Positions 35,370 through 45,675 of a stretch of DNA of 64,000 nt are shown one piece after another. The translations under genes were made by a program, and so were the position numbers. The notes below the pieces were generated by a model. The model was given only the letters and a program-made list of their open reading frames with translations. It did not search any database and was not told the DNA's origin. Positions within the stretch are counted from its first letter, which is position 1; every line of letters begins with the position of its first letter. Source of the stretch: Hyphomicrobiales bacterium (GTDB lineage Bacteria > Pseudomonadota > Alphaproteobacteria > Rhizobiales > Rhizobiaceae); assembly GCA_900472175.1 (NCBI GenBank), contig UCHD01000030.1, positions 21,566 to 85,565 on the forward strand, in the 5' to 3' direction.

Positions 35370-36011
35370 ATGGCCGTTCGTGTTGATCTTATCATTTCGC
35401 TTGATGGCTTCGCGACAACCACTGATCAAACCCCCGAAAAACCATTTGGTGAAGACTGGATGCGCCTTGTCGGTGCCTACGTCGCGACCAGGACATTCCA
35501 GGAGCGCGTGCTCAAGGACGTCAGCGGCAAAGGCACCACTGGCATAGACGATAAGTATGCGCAGGATTATTTCGACAATATCGGCGCCGAAATTATGGGG
35601 GCCGGTAAATTCGGCCTGCATAACTTTCCTGATGACCCGAACTGGAAGGGGTGGTGGGGCGACGAACCGCCGTTCCGCTGCCCGGTCTTTGTGCTGACCC
35701 ACAAGCCTCGCCCCACCATCGAAATGGCGGGTGGCACCACGTTCTACTTTATAGAGTCGAACCCTGTTGATGCGCTGCAGCAGGCCACAAGCGTTGCCAA
35801 CGGCAAGGATGTCAGAATTGGCGGCGGCCCCAGCTTGGTGCGCGACTATCTCAAAGCCGGCCTTGTCGACCGTCTGCATGTTGCCATTGTGCCGATTCTG
35901 CTGGGGCGCGGCATACGTCTCTGGGACGATCTGCGGGGCCTGGAGGCCGACTACACGGTCACGTCGGAACCGGCAGAGAGTGGCACCATCCACATCACTT
36001 TTCGACGCTAG
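35370..36011 (+). CDS. Dihydrofolate reductase-family protein (RibD C-terminal-like)
   Basis: A 213-residue cytoplasmic protein. DLIISLDGF begins the fold, DVRIGGGPSLVRDYLKAGLVDRLHV is the NADPH-binding and strand block, and VPILLGRGIRLWDDL closes it. Members reduce various pterin- or pyrimidine-like substrates; the true substrate here is unknown. AAGGAG lies upstream of the ATG at 35370. Divergent from the ArsR-SRPBCC pair, so joint control is likely. Confidence 0.86.
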   Translation: MAVRVDLIISLDGFATTTDQTPEKPFGEDWMRLVGAYVATRTFQERVLKDVSGKGTTGIDDKYAQDYFDNIGAEIMGAGKFGLHNFPDDPNWKGWWGDEPPFRCPVFVLTHKPRPTIEMAGGTTFYFIESNPVDALQQATSVANGKDVRIGGGPSLVRDYLKAGLVDRLHVAIVPILLGRGIRLWDDLRGLEADYTVTSEPAESGTIHITFRR

Positions 36012-36152
36012 GTCCTGAGCTGTATTGATCTTGGACCGTCAATCACAGCCGTACCCTAACCCAGACATCCGCTTCTCGTATTACGGGCCGAAAGCGGCCC
36101 CTTAATTCTCAATCATCCAATGCCCGGTTTCCCTTCAGTCCTGCGCCGCCCT

Positions 36153-37028
36153 CTAAAGGCGCTTCTCAAAGAATGCGTCCGGGTACGGATCGTCATTGAA
36201 ACGGTCGATTTCGGTCCAGCCGGTGCCGCGATAAAGCTGTTTTGCCTCCGGCAATGCGCTGTTCGTGTCCAGACGGAGGATTTTGATAGTGAGGTCACGG
36301 GCAATCGTCTCGGCCGATGTCATCAGGCGTTTGGCGAGCCCAAGGCCACGCGCTGAAGGTGCGACCCAAAGCCTTTTGATCTCAGCGATGTCGCCGCCGC
36401 TGCCTTTCAACCCGACGCAGCCGACCGGCAGGCCATCCGACATGGCGACCAGGAAGACCCCGCGTTGACGGATCATGTCCTTGGCGTCGGGATCGCGGGA
36501 CAGCGATACATCGAACCCGTTGTCGAAGCGGCGGGCGAGTTCGCCGTAATATTCGCCCAGACAGTACAGGGCGTCCTCATGCCGGGGGTCCTTCTCCTCA
36601 AGCACGATGTGGTCACGCCTGAGTGAACTGGCGACGATGTCCATGGCGCGCAAAAGATCCTCCGGGCTGCCATGGCGTGCCAAAAATGTTTGCGCCTGGG
36701 CATTCGACAGCGCTTCATATTCTTGGAATTCGGAGCGGCCGGTATCGGTCAATCGCGCGACGCGGCGGCGCGCATCCTGTTGATCCGGCACCGTCTCGAT
36801 CAGGCCTTCGTCTTCCAGGCCACGCAGCAGACGGCTCATCAAGCCCGAATCGAGGCTGAGGTAGTCGCGGATGACTGCGATTTCGGATTGTCCTTGGCCG
36901 ATCGCATTGAGAACACGAGCGGCGCCCAGTGGGCGGCCACGTCCAAGGAACGATGTGTCGAGAGCGCCGACTTCGGCGGTGACGGCACGGTTGAAGCGGC
37001 GAACGCGGGAGATGGGATCATGGGTCAT
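36153..37028 (-). CDS. MarR-type regulator fused to a GNAT acetyltransferase
   Basis: A 291-residue two-domain protein. Residues 1-140 are a MarR winged helix (LSLDSGLMSRLLRGLEDEGLIE), residues 150-291 a GNAT acetyltransferase (AEIKRLWVAPSARGLGLAKRLM is the acetyl-CoA motif). The fusion is recurrent in bacteria and is thought to combine regulation with N-acetylation. A perfect palindrome 6 nt upstream of the start may be an autoregulatory operator. Confidence 0.9.
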   Translation of the reverse strand: MTHDPISRVRRFNRAVTAEVGALDTSFLGRGRPLGAARVLNAIGQGQSEIAVIRDYLSLDSGLMSRLLRGLEDEGLIETVPDQQDARRRVARLTDTGRSEFQEYEALSNAQAQTFLARHGSPEDLLRAMDIVASSLRRDHIVLEEKDPRHEDALYCLGEYYGELARRFDNGFDVSLSRDPDAKDMIRQRGVFLVAMSDGLPVGCVGLKGSGGDIAEIKRLWVAPSARGLGLAKRLMTSAETIARDLTIKILRLDTNSALPEAKQLYRGTGWTEIDRFNDDPYPDAFFEKRL

Positions 37029-37033
37029 ATTAT

Positions 37034-37047
37034 CTGACTTAAGTCAG
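37034..37047. promoter_or_regulatory. Probable MarR operator
   Basis: CTGACTTAAGTCAG, a perfect 14-bp palindrome six bases upstream of the MarR-GNAT start codon. Confidence 0.6.
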
Positions 37048-37255
37048 GTAATTGCCTCTGTCAATTTTGGCGTGATCGGGCACATCTGTTTTGCCGGCTG
37101 GTGTCGCGGCGTGTGCCCACCAAACCAGACGCCGGGTTCACACCTCTTCCAATCGCCCCGTTTTCCCTCTATACCGCGCACCGCACGCGCCGGCTTTGCC
37201 GGCCTTCACCGTACACCACCCGCATTCGTTGGCGGGACTGGACAAGGAAGAAAAC

Positions 37256-39244
37256 ATGTCTGACGCTGTTTCCCTCACATTTCCCGATGGTTCCGTCCGC
37301 GGTTATGCCGCTGGCACGACGGGCCGCGAAGTTGCCGAATCGATTTCCAAGTCGCTTGTAAAGAAGGCCATCGCGATCGCGCTGGATGGCGAATTGCGCG
37401 ACCTGTCCGATCCGGTCGTCACCGGCAAGCTCGAGATCGTCACCCGCGAAGACGCCCGCGCCCTGGAGCTGATCCGCCACGACACGGCCCACGTGATGGC
37501 CGAAGCCGTGCAGGAATTGTGGCCCGGCACGCAGGTTACCATCGGCCCGGTGATCGAGAACGGCTTCTATTACGATTTTGCCAAGAACGAGCCCTTCACG
37601 CCCGACGATCTGCCGAAGATCGAAAAGCGAATGAAGGAGATCATTCAGCGCAACAAGCCGTTTACCAAGGAAATCTGGCCGCGCGACAAGGCGCGTCAGG
37701 TCTTTGCCGACAAGGGCGAAGCCTACAAGGTCGAGCTGGTCGATGCGATCTCCGCCGATCAGGACCTGAAGATTTATTACCAGGGCGACTGGTTCGATCT
37801 CTGCCGTGGCCCACATATGGCCTCCACCGGCCAGATCGGCAACGCCTTCAAGCTGATGCGGGTGGCCGGTGCCTATTGGCGCGGTGACTCAAACAACCCG
37901 ATGCTGACGCGCATCTACGGCACGGCCTGGCGCACGCAGGAAGAACTCGACCAGTATCTGCACATCCTGGCCGAAGCTGAAAAGCGCGACCACCGCCGCC
38001 TCGGCCGCGAAATGGACCTGTTCCATTTCCAGGAAGAAGGCCCAGGCGTCGTCTTCTGGCACGGCAAGGGCTGGCGCGTGTTCCAGACGCTGGTTGCCTA
38101 TATGCGCCGCCGTCTGGCCGGTACATACCAGGAAGTCAACGCGCCGCAGGTGCTCGACAAGTCGCTCTGGGAAACCTCCGGCCACTGGGGCTGGTATCGT
38201 GACAACATGTTCAAGGTGACGGTCGCCGGTGACGAAACCGACGACGAGCGCGTCTTTGCCCTGAAGCCGATGAACTGCCCCGGCCATATCCAGATCTTCA
38301 AGCACGGCCTGAAATCCTATCGCGAACTGCCGATCCGGCTGGCCGAGTTCGGCAACGTCCACCGCTACGAGCCATCCGGCGCGCTTCACGGTCTGATGCG
38401 CGTGCGCGGCTTTACGCAAGATGATGCGCACGTCTTCTGTACCGACGAGCAGATGGCAGCGGAATGCCTACGCATCAACGACCTGATCCTGTCGGTCTAC
38501 CAGGATTTTGGGTTCAAGGAAGTCGTGGTCAAGCTGTCGACCCGCCCGGAAAAGCGCGTCGGCGACGATGCCCTCTGGGATCGCGCCGAAAGCGTCATGA
38601 TGGACGTCTTGAAGACGATCGAGGCGCAGTCGGAAGGCCGCATCAAGACCGGTATCCTGCCGGGCGAGGGCGCTTTCTATGGCCCGAAGTTCGAATACAC
38701 GCTGAAGGACGCCATCGGCCGTGAATGGCAGTGCGGCACGACGCAGGTCGACTTCAACCTGCCGGAACGCTTCGGTGCTTTTTATATCGACAGCAACTCG
38801 GAAAAGACGCAGCCGGTGATGATCCACCGCGCCATCTGCGGCTCGATGGAACGCTTCCTCGGTATCCTGATCGAGAACTTCGCCGGCCATTTCCCGTTGT
38901 GGCTCTCGCCGCTGCAGGTCGTTGTCGCCACGATCACCTCGGAAGCCGACGATTACGGCCGTGAAGTTGCCGAACTGCTGCGCGATGCCGGGCTCGAGGT
39001 CGAGACCGACTTCCGCAACGAGAAGATCAACTACAAGGTCCGTGAGCATTCGGTGACCAAGGTTCCGGTCATCATCGTTTGCGGCATGCGCGAAGCCGAA
39101 GAGCGGACGGTGAATATCCGCCGCTTGGGCTCGCAGGCACAGACGCCAATGACGTTGGACGAGGCTATCGCCTCGCTGGTCTCTGAAGCAACGCCGCCGG
39201 ATGTGAAGCGCAAGGCAGAGCGCCGGGGCAAGGCTTCCGCCTGA
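37256..39244 (+). CDS. thrS: Threonyl-tRNA synthetase
   Basis: A 662-residue class II aminoacyl-tRNA synthetase that charges tRNA-Thr. TGS (residues 1-64), the editing and SAD domains, and the class II core with motif 2 ([10 protein letters not shown] and [23 protein letters not shown]) and motif 3 ([15 protein letters not shown]) are in order, followed by the anticodon-binding domain. The ATG at 37256 has AAGGAAG upstream and starts the TGS domain; an in-frame upstream extension is not conserved. Confidence 0.97.
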   Translation: MSDAVSLTFPDGSVRGYAAGTTGREVAESISKSLVKKAIAIALDGELRDLSDPVVTGKLEIVTREDARALELIRHDTAHVMAEAVQELWPGTQVTIGPVIENGFYYDFAKNEPFTPDDLPKIEKRMKEIIQRNKPFTKEIWPRDKARQVFADKGEAYKVELVDAISADQDLKIYYQGDWFDLCRGPHMASTGQIGNAFKLMRVAGAYWRGDSNNPMLTRIYGTAWRTQEELDQYLHILAEAEKRDHRRLGREMDLFHFQEEGPGVVFWHGKGWRVFQTLVAYMRRRLAGTYQEVNAPQVLDKSLWETSGHWGWYRDNMFKVTVAGDETDDERVFALKPMNCPGHIQIFKHGLKSYRELPIRLAEFGNVHRYEPSGALHGLMRVRGFTQDDAHVFCTDEQMAAECLRINDLILSVYQDFGFKEVVVKLSTRPEKRVGDDALWDRAESVMMDVLKTIEAQSEGRIKTGILPGEGAFYGPKFEYTLKDAIGREWQCGTTQVDFNLPERFGAFYIDSNSEKTQPVMIHRAICGSMERFLGILIENFAGHFPLWLSPLQVVVATITSEADDYGREVAELLRDAGLEVETDFRNEKINYKVREHSVTKVPVIIVCGMREAEERTVNIRRLGSQAQTPMTLDEAIASLVSEATPPDVKRKAERRGKASA

Positions 39245-39275
39245 TCATTCGCTAAGTTGTGTATGATCTAATAAA

Positions 39276-39300
39276 GAAGGTGCGGTAGGACCGCACCTTC
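39276..39300 (+). terminator. Hairpin after thrS
   Basis: GAAGGTGCGGT, AGG loop, ACCGCACCTTC: perfect 11-bp stem 31 nt after the stop. The T-tract is weak on the plus strand. Confidence 0.7.
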
Positions 39301-39449
39301 AGTCTATTGTCAGAAAACTGTAACATTCGCAGATTATCCGGTTTGCGCTTGGCCGGCGGGAACAAACCCTGCCGCTGAAGCTTCATCCGGTAGACCGGAA
39401 TGTCTCTGTTGCGCCCTATCGGCGCACCTTTCTTGGAGCGGGGAAAAAC

Positions 39450-40292
39450 GTGCAGTTCAAAGAGCTGTCTTACGCCAACGAAAACGATCGACGGCTGAAG
39501 CGTTGGTTTATCCGTTCCATGGAGGGGCTTGCCGGGCGCAATCGCTATGCCCGGCTCTACACGCAATGGCGCGATACGATCGTCGGCAAGAGCGACCGGA
39601 TTTTCGGGGAAATGCTGGATCTGATCAATGTGCGCGTCCGCATCCAGGGCGAGTGGCCGCCGCGCCATCTGCCTGATACCCCCGTTGTCATCGTCGCCAA
39701 TCATCCCTTCGGCATTGGCGACGGCATTGCCGTCCTGTCGCTGGCCGAGCAGCTTGGTCGCCCGTTCCGTGTGCTGATCAACAACGAGCTTTTGAAGGTG
39801 CCGGAAATGGCGCCCTATTCGTTGCCGATCTCGTTTGAGGAAACCAAGGAAGCGCTGGCGATCAACATGCAGACGCGGCACGAAGCGGTGCGGCTGCTGA
39901 AGGAAGGCGTCACCCTGATCGTCTTTCCGGCCGGCGGCGTCGCCACGGCAAGGAAGGGATTTGGCAGGGCTGAAGATCTGCCGTGGAAGATGTTTCCGGC
40001 AAAACTCATCCAGTCCGCCAAGGCAAGCGTCATCCCGATCTATTTCGAAGGCCAGAACGGCAGGCTGTTTCACCTGGCAAGCAAGGTGTCGATGACGCTG
40101 CGCATCTCGCTGTTGATCCGCGAATTCCGCCGTCTTTCCGGCACGACGATCTCGTCGCGCATTGGCCAGTTGATTGCGTGGGAAGAATTGAGCGCCATTG
40201 TCGATCGCAAGGACATCCTGACGCGGATCTATGACGGCGTGTTTTGCATGGCACCGCCGCGCCGCCGGTTTTTGAGCAGGGCTGCATCCTAA
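39450..40292 (+). CDS. Lysophospholipid acyltransferase-family protein
   Basis: A 280-residue membrane-associated acyltransferase. The NHPFGIGDG motif at 84-92 corresponds to the catalytic histidine/aspartate block of the PlsC/LPLAT superfamily, and VFPAGGVATARKGFGRAEDLPWK follows as the glycerol-3-phosphate binding region. It could acylate lysophosphatidate, lyso-ornithine lipid or another lysolipid; the subgroup is not decisive. The GTG at 39450 has GGAGCGGGGAA upstream. Confidence 0.85.
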   Translation: MQFKELSYANENDRRLKRWFIRSMEGLAGRNRYARLYTQWRDTIVGKSDRIFGEMLDLINVRVRIQGEWPPRHLPDTPVVIVANHPFGIGDGIAVLSLAEQLGRPFRVLINNELLKVPEMAPYSLPISFEETKEALAINMQTRHEAVRLLKEGVTLIVFPAGGVATARKGFGRAEDLPWKMFPAKLIQSAKASVIPIYFEGQNGRLFHLASKVSMTLRISLLIREFRRLSGTTISSRIGQLIAWEELSAIVDRKDILTRIYDGVFCMAPPRRRFLSRAAS

Positions 40293-40296
40293 ATCT

Positions 40297-41304
40297 TCAG
40301 TCCTGCGCGTCCGTGGCACCGGAGGCAGGCTGCACGCCCTTGTCGTTCAGCAAGACCTCGACATCGGTGTTGACACCAGCCTTGACGGTAAAGTCGCGCT
40401 GGAAAATTTTCTCGTTGTTGCGCGCGACCGCCGAATAGCCGCCTTCGGCCAGCACCAGTGTCGGGAACGCACCGACGCTTTCGCTGACGACGTCGCCCGA
40501 CGAGGTCAGGATCGACCAGGCCGTATCGGCAATCGCTTCGCCGCCGGGTTCGGAGACAAGCTTCAGCGTCAGTTTGGCCGCGCGGTGCTGGATCGTTGCT
40601 TCCGTTAGTTTGCCGGCTTCGACCTGGATATCGGCGCGGATGACGGCATTGACGGAGCCATAGTTGGAAACGACATGATAGGTACCGGTGTTCAGCCGCA
40701 CCACCGTGTTCGGCTTGACGTCGGCAACCACCAGCGCGCGTTCGCCGTCCTCCTTCGAATCAGCCGAAAAGATCGAAAAGCTCAGTTCTCCCGGCGGGAT
40801 ACGCACGTCGCTGCCGGAGACGGCATTGAGCATGACGCCGCCGGCATCCAGCACCAGCACCTGCTTTTCGGGGAGGCCAGCGTCCGCCACCCGGATCTTG
40901 CGCGTCGCGCCGGCGCGGCCGAAGGCGACATTGACGAAATATTCGCCGGGAATGAGCTGGAACGCGGCCGAGCCGCCTTCTGATGTCGCCACCAGCGGCA
41001 GCTTGCCGTCTGAACCAGGAATGGGATTGAAAACGCGCCAAGTCAGGCCCTGCTCGACGGCATTGCCCTTTTCCGTCAGATGCGCTTCCAGCTGGATGTC
41101 CTTTGCGGTCGGACCTTGCGTCGCGGCATCCGCGTTGGTGGGATTGAAGCTGTTGAGCTTTGGCATCTTCTTGGATGGAGCGGAGATCGCCGGAAAGGCC
41201 TTGAAGGGGTCGGCAAGCTCCTGCGCCTGCGGCGCACGGGCGCCAACTGTTGCAAGAGCAAGCGCTAGGGTGACAGCGCGAACATGACCGGCCTTGATGC
41301 GCAT
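40297..41304 (-). CDS. Secreted hypothetical protein, beta-rich
   Basis: A 335-residue exported protein with a signal peptide (residues 1-28, ending in AQA). The mature region is made of repeated carboxypeptidase-regulatory-like beta units (GEYFVNVAFGRAGATRKIRV, LNTGTYHVVSNYGSVNAVIRAD, EGGYSAVARNNEKIFQRDF). It is probably periplasmic. Start choice is uncertain: 41304 (MRIKAG) or a GTG at 41337. No family name recognised, though this layout occurs in rhizobia. Confidence 0.75.
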   Translation of the reverse strand: MRIKAGHVRAVTLALALATVGARAPQAQELADPFKAFPAISAPSKKMPKLNSFNPTNADAATQGPTAKDIQLEAHLTEKGNAVEQGLTWRVFNPIPGSDGKLPLVATSEGGSAAFQLIPGEYFVNVAFGRAGATRKIRVADAGLPEKQVLVLDAGGVMLNAVSGSDVRIPPGELSFSIFSADSKEDGERALVVADVKPNTVVRLNTGTYHVVSNYGSVNAVIRADIQVEAGKLTEATIQHRAAKLTLKLVSEPGGEAIADTAWSILTSSGDVVSESVGAFPTLVLAEGGYSAVARNNEKIFQRDFTVKAGVNTDVEVLLNDKGVQPASGATDAQD

Positions 41305-41416
41305 GGGGTGGTTGACATCCTGAGTGTGTGGCTCCACTTGAAACGCCGATATGGCAATTTCGTGGCTGCCTGCTTGATGGCGGCGTGCGGTGGCAAACTA
41401 GTGGAAATGGACGGCG

Positions 41417-42001
41417 ATGAAAACTGAAATCAGCCTGCGCGATTATCTGACAACCCGCCGGTCTATTCCGGCCTTTCAAATGGGCGGACCGGGACCGGGC
41501 ACGGCGGAGATCGAAGAGATGCTGACGCTTGCCTCGCGCGTGCCGGATCACGGCAAGCTGGCGCCTTGGCGTTTCATCGTCTATCGCGGCGAGGAGCGGG
41601 TGCGTATCAGTGCCGAACTGGCAAAAATGGCGCTCGCAGCCAAGCCCGATCTTTCCGAAGAGATGATCAAGGTGGAAAACGCCCGCCTGTCGCGCGCGCC
41701 TGTCGTCGTTGCCGTCGTCAGCAAGGCAGCGCCGCATTTCAAGGTGCCGGAATGGGAACAAGTGATGTCGGCCGGCGCCGTCTGCCTCAATCTGCTGATG
41801 GCTGCCAATGCGCTCGGCTTCTGCTCGAACTGGCTGACCGAATGGTATGCCTTCGATGAAAAGGCCTATCCGCTGCTCGGCGTTCAGCCCGGTGAAAAGG
41901 TTGCCGGCTTCATCCATATCGGCACGCCGCAGGTTCCGCCGACGGAACGCCCGCGGCCGGAACTCGCTGACATCGTCACCTGGGTTGGCGAGGACGCCTG
42001 A
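41417..42001 (+). CDS. Nitroreductase-family FMN protein
   Basis: A 194-residue FMN-dependent oxidoreductase of the RutE/YdjA-like nitroreductase group. RRSIPAF and [20 protein letters not shown] are the N-terminal FMN-binding motifs; [16 protein letters not shown] and [12 protein letters not shown] complete the site. These reduce nitro or quinone compounds with NAD(P)H. Its stop overlaps the next start (TGATG), so the following flavin reductase-like gene is coupled. Confidence 0.9.
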   Translation: MKTEISLRDYLTTRRSIPAFQMGGPGPGTAEIEEMLTLASRVPDHGKLAPWRFIVYRGEERVRISAELAKMALAAKPDLSEEMIKVENARLSRAPVVVAVVSKAAPHFKVPEWEQVMSAGAVCLNLLMAANALGFCSNWLTEWYAFDEKAYPLLGVQPGEKVAGFIHIGTPQVPPTERPRPELADIVTWVGEDA

Positions 42002-42603
42002 TGTTTTATGCGACCGCGGAAAACGCCCATGGTCTTGCCCACGATCCTTTCAAGGCCATCGTTTCTCCGCGACCGATCGGCTGGATCGGATCGAGGTCTG
42101 CCGATGGCAGCCTCAATCTGGCGCCCTATTCCTTCTTCAATGCGATCAGCGACGCGCCGAAAATGGTGATGTTCTCCTCGGCCGGCCGCAAGGACTCGGT
42201 CCACAACATCGAGGAAACCCGTGAGTTCACCGCCAATTTTGTCAGCTTTGACATCCGCGAAGCGATGAACGTTACGTCGGCTCCGGTGCCACATGGTGAG
42301 AGCGAATTCGCGCTTGCCGGATTGACGCCTATCGAAGGCCGGTTTGTCCAAGCGCCCTTCGTTGCCGAAGCTTACGCCGCCCTTGAATGCAAGGTGACGG
42401 AGATTTTCCGGCCGAAGGCGCTCGACGGAACGTTGTCTGAAAACCATGTGGTCATCGGCCAGGTTGTCGGCATCCATATTCGCGAAGAGGCGATCCGCGA
42501 CGGCCGTTTCGACATGGCCAAGGTCCGGCCGGTCGGCCGCATGGGCTATATGGATTATTGCGACGCCGGAGATGTCTTTGAGATGTTCCGCCCCAAGCGC
42601 TAG
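42001..42603 (+). CDS. Flavin reductase-family protein
   Basis: A 200-residue FMN-binding split-barrel protein. PFKAIVSPRPIGWIGSRSADGSLNLAPYSFFNAIS is the classic first block of the DIM6/NTAB (flavin reductase-like) family. Members reduce free flavin or act in small monooxygenase pairs. One-base overlap with the nitroreductase gene suggests a joint task, for example in redox detoxification. Confidence 0.9.
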   Translation: MFYATAENAHGLAHDPFKAIVSPRPIGWIGSRSADGSLNLAPYSFFNAISDAPKMVMFSSAGRKDSVHNIEETREFTANFVSFDIREAMNVTSAPVPHGESEFALAGLTPIEGRFVQAPFVAEAYAALECKVTEIFRPKALDGTLSENHVVIGQVVGIHIREEAIRDGRFDMAKVRPVGRMGYMDYCDAGDVFEMFRPKR

Positions 42604-42613
42604 GGCCTATCGC

Positions 42614-43324
42614 TCAGGACGGCGACAGCGCCTCAAGCTGGGCGGCATTGCGCGCCACAACGCCGGAAAAACCATCGGCAAGAGCGATGTCGCGAGTGAT
42701 CCGCGGGTCGCCATCCGCGTCTTTCAGCAGTTCATAACAGTCTATGCCGGCCTGCCTCGCCTTGATGACGGCGGCGGCGCGGGCAAGGAGAAGCGGTGCA
42801 CCCATCCTTGATGCCGCCGCGTTGAACGTTTGGCTTGCCGTCGCCTGTGTCACGCCGTCGCCGTCGAAAATGATCGCTATCAGCCGGCGCGACACGTCTT
42901 TCAGGGAAGCTTGCGAGAGAAGAAACGCCAAATCCCCGCCAAGCTCGGCAACCAGTCCGATCGATCCCGCATCGATCCCGTGGGTGGCTTCCGCGACCCG
43001 CAGCATGACATCGAATTTCTGGATATCGGCGGCACCGCCGCAGCCGGAAAGCGCAAAGCCATGCGGCCGCAATGCCACCAACTGTTCGATCGCGCTCTGG
43101 CCAGCCTCATCGCCGGGCTTGCCAACGCGAAACAGCGTTGCGCCCGCCGCCGATTGCCTCCGGTTGAGTGCAACCTGCGCCTCGCCAGCCGCGGCTCCGG
43201 TTTCCCAATCCTTGCGGATATCGAGGATCACGGTCGCAGCCTCACGCGCATCAATCCGGGATGACAGCGCATCCGGCGTTGTGCACATCATCGGCAACGT
43301 GATTTCGAAGCGGTTAACGGACAT
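42614..43324 (-). CDS. HpcH/HpaI aldolase / citrate lyase beta-like protein, divergent
   Basis: A 236-residue protein that resembles CitE-type TIM barrels at two places: VILDIRKDWE near residue 32 and GAPLLLARAAAVIKARQAGID near 180, then DGFSGVVARNAAQLEAL at the end. The acidic metal ligands typical of CitE are not evident, so it may be inactive or changed in function. CitE-like enzymes cleave C-C bonds of acyl-CoA compounds. Confidence in the family is moderate. Confidence 0.6.
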   Translation of the reverse strand: MSVNRFEITLPMMCTTPDALSSRIDAREAATVILDIRKDWETGAAAGEAQVALNRRQSAAGATLFRVGKPGDEAGQSAIEQLVALRPHGFALSGCGGAADIQKFDVMLRVAEATHGIDAGSIGLVAELGGDLAFLLSQASLKDVSRRLIAIIFDGDGVTQATASQTFNAAASRMGAPLLLARAAAVIKARQAGIDCYELLKDADGDPRITRDIALADGFSGVVARNAAQLEALSPS

Positions 43325-43402
43325 GGTGAACCAATCTTAAACCTTTGATCGCTAACGTAACCGGCACCATGATTGGGCTGGTTGGTGTGTAGTGAGGCGT
43401 CG

Positions 43403-44542
43403 GTGATCATTCAAGCATTTCTTCGTTGGGTCGAAACCGCCAAAACAGGCGATCGGGTTCGAGCAGCGCAAGCGCTGGGCCGTGCCTATGTCGCAGCGGA
43501 AATGAATGCGCTCGACGAGCATGCCGCCGAAATGGCGATGACCTTTCTTCTTGATGATCCTTCCCCAAAAGTCCGCCTTGCGCTCGCCGAAGCCATTGCA
43601 GATTGCGCGCGCATTCCCCGAACCATCATCCTGTCGCTTGCCGAAGACCAGCCTGAAACCGCCTATGCCGTCATTTCGCGTTCTCCCGTGCTCAACGATA
43701 TGGACCTCGTCGATCTGGCAGCAAAGGGGACGCCGGAAACCCGTGCCGTCATTGCGGCCCGCCAGGCCATGTCACGGCCTGTTGCTGCCGCCATCGCTGA
43801 AATCGGCGGTGAGCAGGAAGTTCTGATCCTGCTTGAAAACGAGCATGCGCGGTTTTCCTGCCGGACGCTGAAGCGCCTGAGCGACCGGCTCGGCCATCTC
43901 TGGTCGATCCGCAACACGCTGCTTGAGCGTGCCGATCTTCCAGCCGACGCCCGCCATGCGCTGGTCGAGAAAGTCGGAGCGGCCCTTTCCGGGTTCGGGC
44001 TCGTGCAGGCGGCTGTCGGCGAACGCCGTGTCGAGCGGATCACTCGTGAAGCCTGCGACAAGGCTGCCGTCGGCATGGCCGGGGCGGCGCAAGCAGACCA
44101 GATTCCCAATCTGGTCGAACATCTTAGGGTAATGGGGCGTCTGACGCCGGCTTTCCTTTTGAACGCCCTGTGTTCCGGCAAGATCGATTTTTTTGCTGCA
44201 GCCATCGTCAACCTGTCCGATGTCGCCGATAAACGCGTACGCTCGATCCTGTCGGATGGCCGTATCCACGCCATCCGGGCGCTGTTCGAAAGTGCGGGCC
44301 TTGGCCGCGACGTAAGCGCCCTGTTTGCCGAGGCTGTGCTGATCTGGCGCAAGGAAAACCGGGTTGGTTCGCCGGGGCTCACCACCACGATTTCCGGCGC
44401 CCTGTTGTCGAAGCTGCGCGGTAAAAGCCATGCCTCGGAGGCATCCGGCGGTCTTGCCGATCTGATCGAGAAGCTGACGATTGCCGAGCAGCGCCAGTCT
44501 GCCCGCGACTATGCGCAACTCGCCACCCGCGAAGCGGCCTGA
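43403..44542 (+). CDS. DUF2336 family protein
   Basis: A 379-residue soluble helical protein typical of Alphaproteobacteria, with HEAT-like repeats in the first half (HAAEMAMTFLLDDPSPKVRLALAEAIAD) and the DUF2336 region after it. Function unknown; members are sometimes linked to regulation. The GTG at 43403 has GAGG upstream and begins the conserved part (VIIQAFLRW). Confidence 0.85.
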   Translation: MIIQAFLRWVETAKTGDRVRAAQALGRAYVAAEMNALDEHAAEMAMTFLLDDPSPKVRLALAEAIADCARIPRTIILSLAEDQPETAYAVISRSPVLNDMDLVDLAAKGTPETRAVIAARQAMSRPVAAAIAEIGGEQEVLILLENEHARFSCRTLKRLSDRLGHLWSIRNTLLERADLPADARHALVEKVGAALSGFGLVQAAVGERRVERITREACDKAAVGMAGAAQADQIPNLVEHLRVMGRLTPAFLLNALCSGKIDFFAAAIVNLSDVADKRVRSILSDGRIHAIRALFESAGLGRDVSALFAEAVLIWRKENRVGSPGLTTTISGALLSKLRGKSHASEASGGLADLIEKLTIAEQRQSARDYAQLATREAA

Positions 44543-44648
44543 TTTTTCAGGCAGTTGTTCCGGCGTGTCCGGCGATGTGCCTTTGACACGGGATGCCAAA
44601 CCCACCATGTAGCTTTTGGATATCAGAGCAGCATAGGTGGGTGGGGTG

Positions 44649-45671
44649 ATGACGAACGATATGGCAAGACTTGTCGCAGTGACCGGCATAGGCGGTTTCC
44701 TGGGCCGACATATTGCCGCTCACCTGCTGTGTGCTGGCTTCGAGGTTCGCGGAACCCTGCGCTCAATGAAAAAGGCGCAGCCCATCGAGGCGGCGATCCG
44801 TTCCGTTGACGCTACCGCGCAGGGAAAGCTCTCCTTCGTTGCCGCGGATTTGACGGCGGATGCCGGATGGGATGCCGCCTTTGCGGGTGCCGATTACGTT
44901 ATCCATGCTGCATCGCCCTTTCCCTCACGCGTTCCCAGCCATGAGGATGAGCTTATCCTGCCGGCCCGAGAGGGAACGTTGCGCGTGCTGCGGGCGGCGA
45001 AGAATGCCGGTGTCACGCGGGTGGTTTTGACATCCTCGATCGGCGCTATCAGCTATGGTCCCGGCAGGGCGCCTTTCACGGAAAGCGGCTGGACGGATGT
45101 CAACGGGCCGTTGGCCACGCCCTACTACAAGTCGAAAACGCTGGCCGAACGCGCCGCCTGGGAGTTTGCGCGCGAAAGCGGCCTGGAGTTGGTAGTGGTC
45201 AATCCGGGCATGATCCTCGGCCCCATCCTCGGCGCAGAGACAGGCACGTCGGTCGGTGTGGTGCAAAACCTGATGAAGGGCCGCTATCCTGTCATGCCGG
45301 ATTTCCGCGTACCCATTGTCGACGTGCGCGATGCGGCACAGGCGCATGTTCTTGCCATGACGGTCCCGGCGGCAGCCGGCGAGCGTTTCATCATTGCCGG
45401 AGAAGCCCTATCGATCAAGGACATCGCCCGGGTCCTGAAACGGGATTTTCCGGCCTATGGAAAGAAATTGCCGAAATTCGTTCTGCCCACCTGGCTGGCG
45501 GGACTAGCCTCCCGCTTTGATCCCGGTCTGAAGCTGATCATCGGTGAACTCGGGCGGGACGCGCGGGTGTCGAACGAAAAGGCAAAGCGGGTGCTGGGCT
45601 GGGCGCCCCGTCCCGAGGACGAGGCAATCCGTGCCAGCGCGGAAAGTCTGATTGCCGCCGGGCGGGTCTGA
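44649..45671 (+). CDS. Extended SDR, aldehyde reductase / dihydroflavonol reductase-like
   Basis: A 340-residue NAD(P)-dependent oxidoreductase. The nucleotide motif GIGGFLGRH begins about residue 13; TSSIGAISYG holds the catalytic Ser/Thr and YYKSK is the YxxxK pair. Length and order match the carbonyl/dihydroflavonol-4-reductase-like subgroup. The natural substrate is unknown. The ATG at 44649 is chosen; an upstream GTG (44637) has no better ribosome site. Confidence 0.87.
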   Translation: MTNDMARLVAVTGIGGFLGRHIAAHLLCAGFEVRGTLRSMKKAQPIEAAIRSVDATAQGKLSFVAADLTADAGWDAAFAGADYVIHAASPFPSRVPSHEDELILPAREGTLRVLRAAKNAGVTRVVLTSSIGAISYGPGRAPFTESGWTDVNGPLATPYYKSKTLAERAAWEFARESGLELVVVNPGMILGPILGAETGTSVGVVQNLMKGRYPVMPDFRVPIVDVRDAAQAHVLAMTVPAAAGERFIIAGEALSIKDIARVLKRDFPAYGKKLPKFVLPTWLAGLASRFDPGLKLIIGELGRDARVSNEKAKRVLGWAPRPEDEAIRASAESLIAAGRV

Positions 45672-45675
45672 CGCC

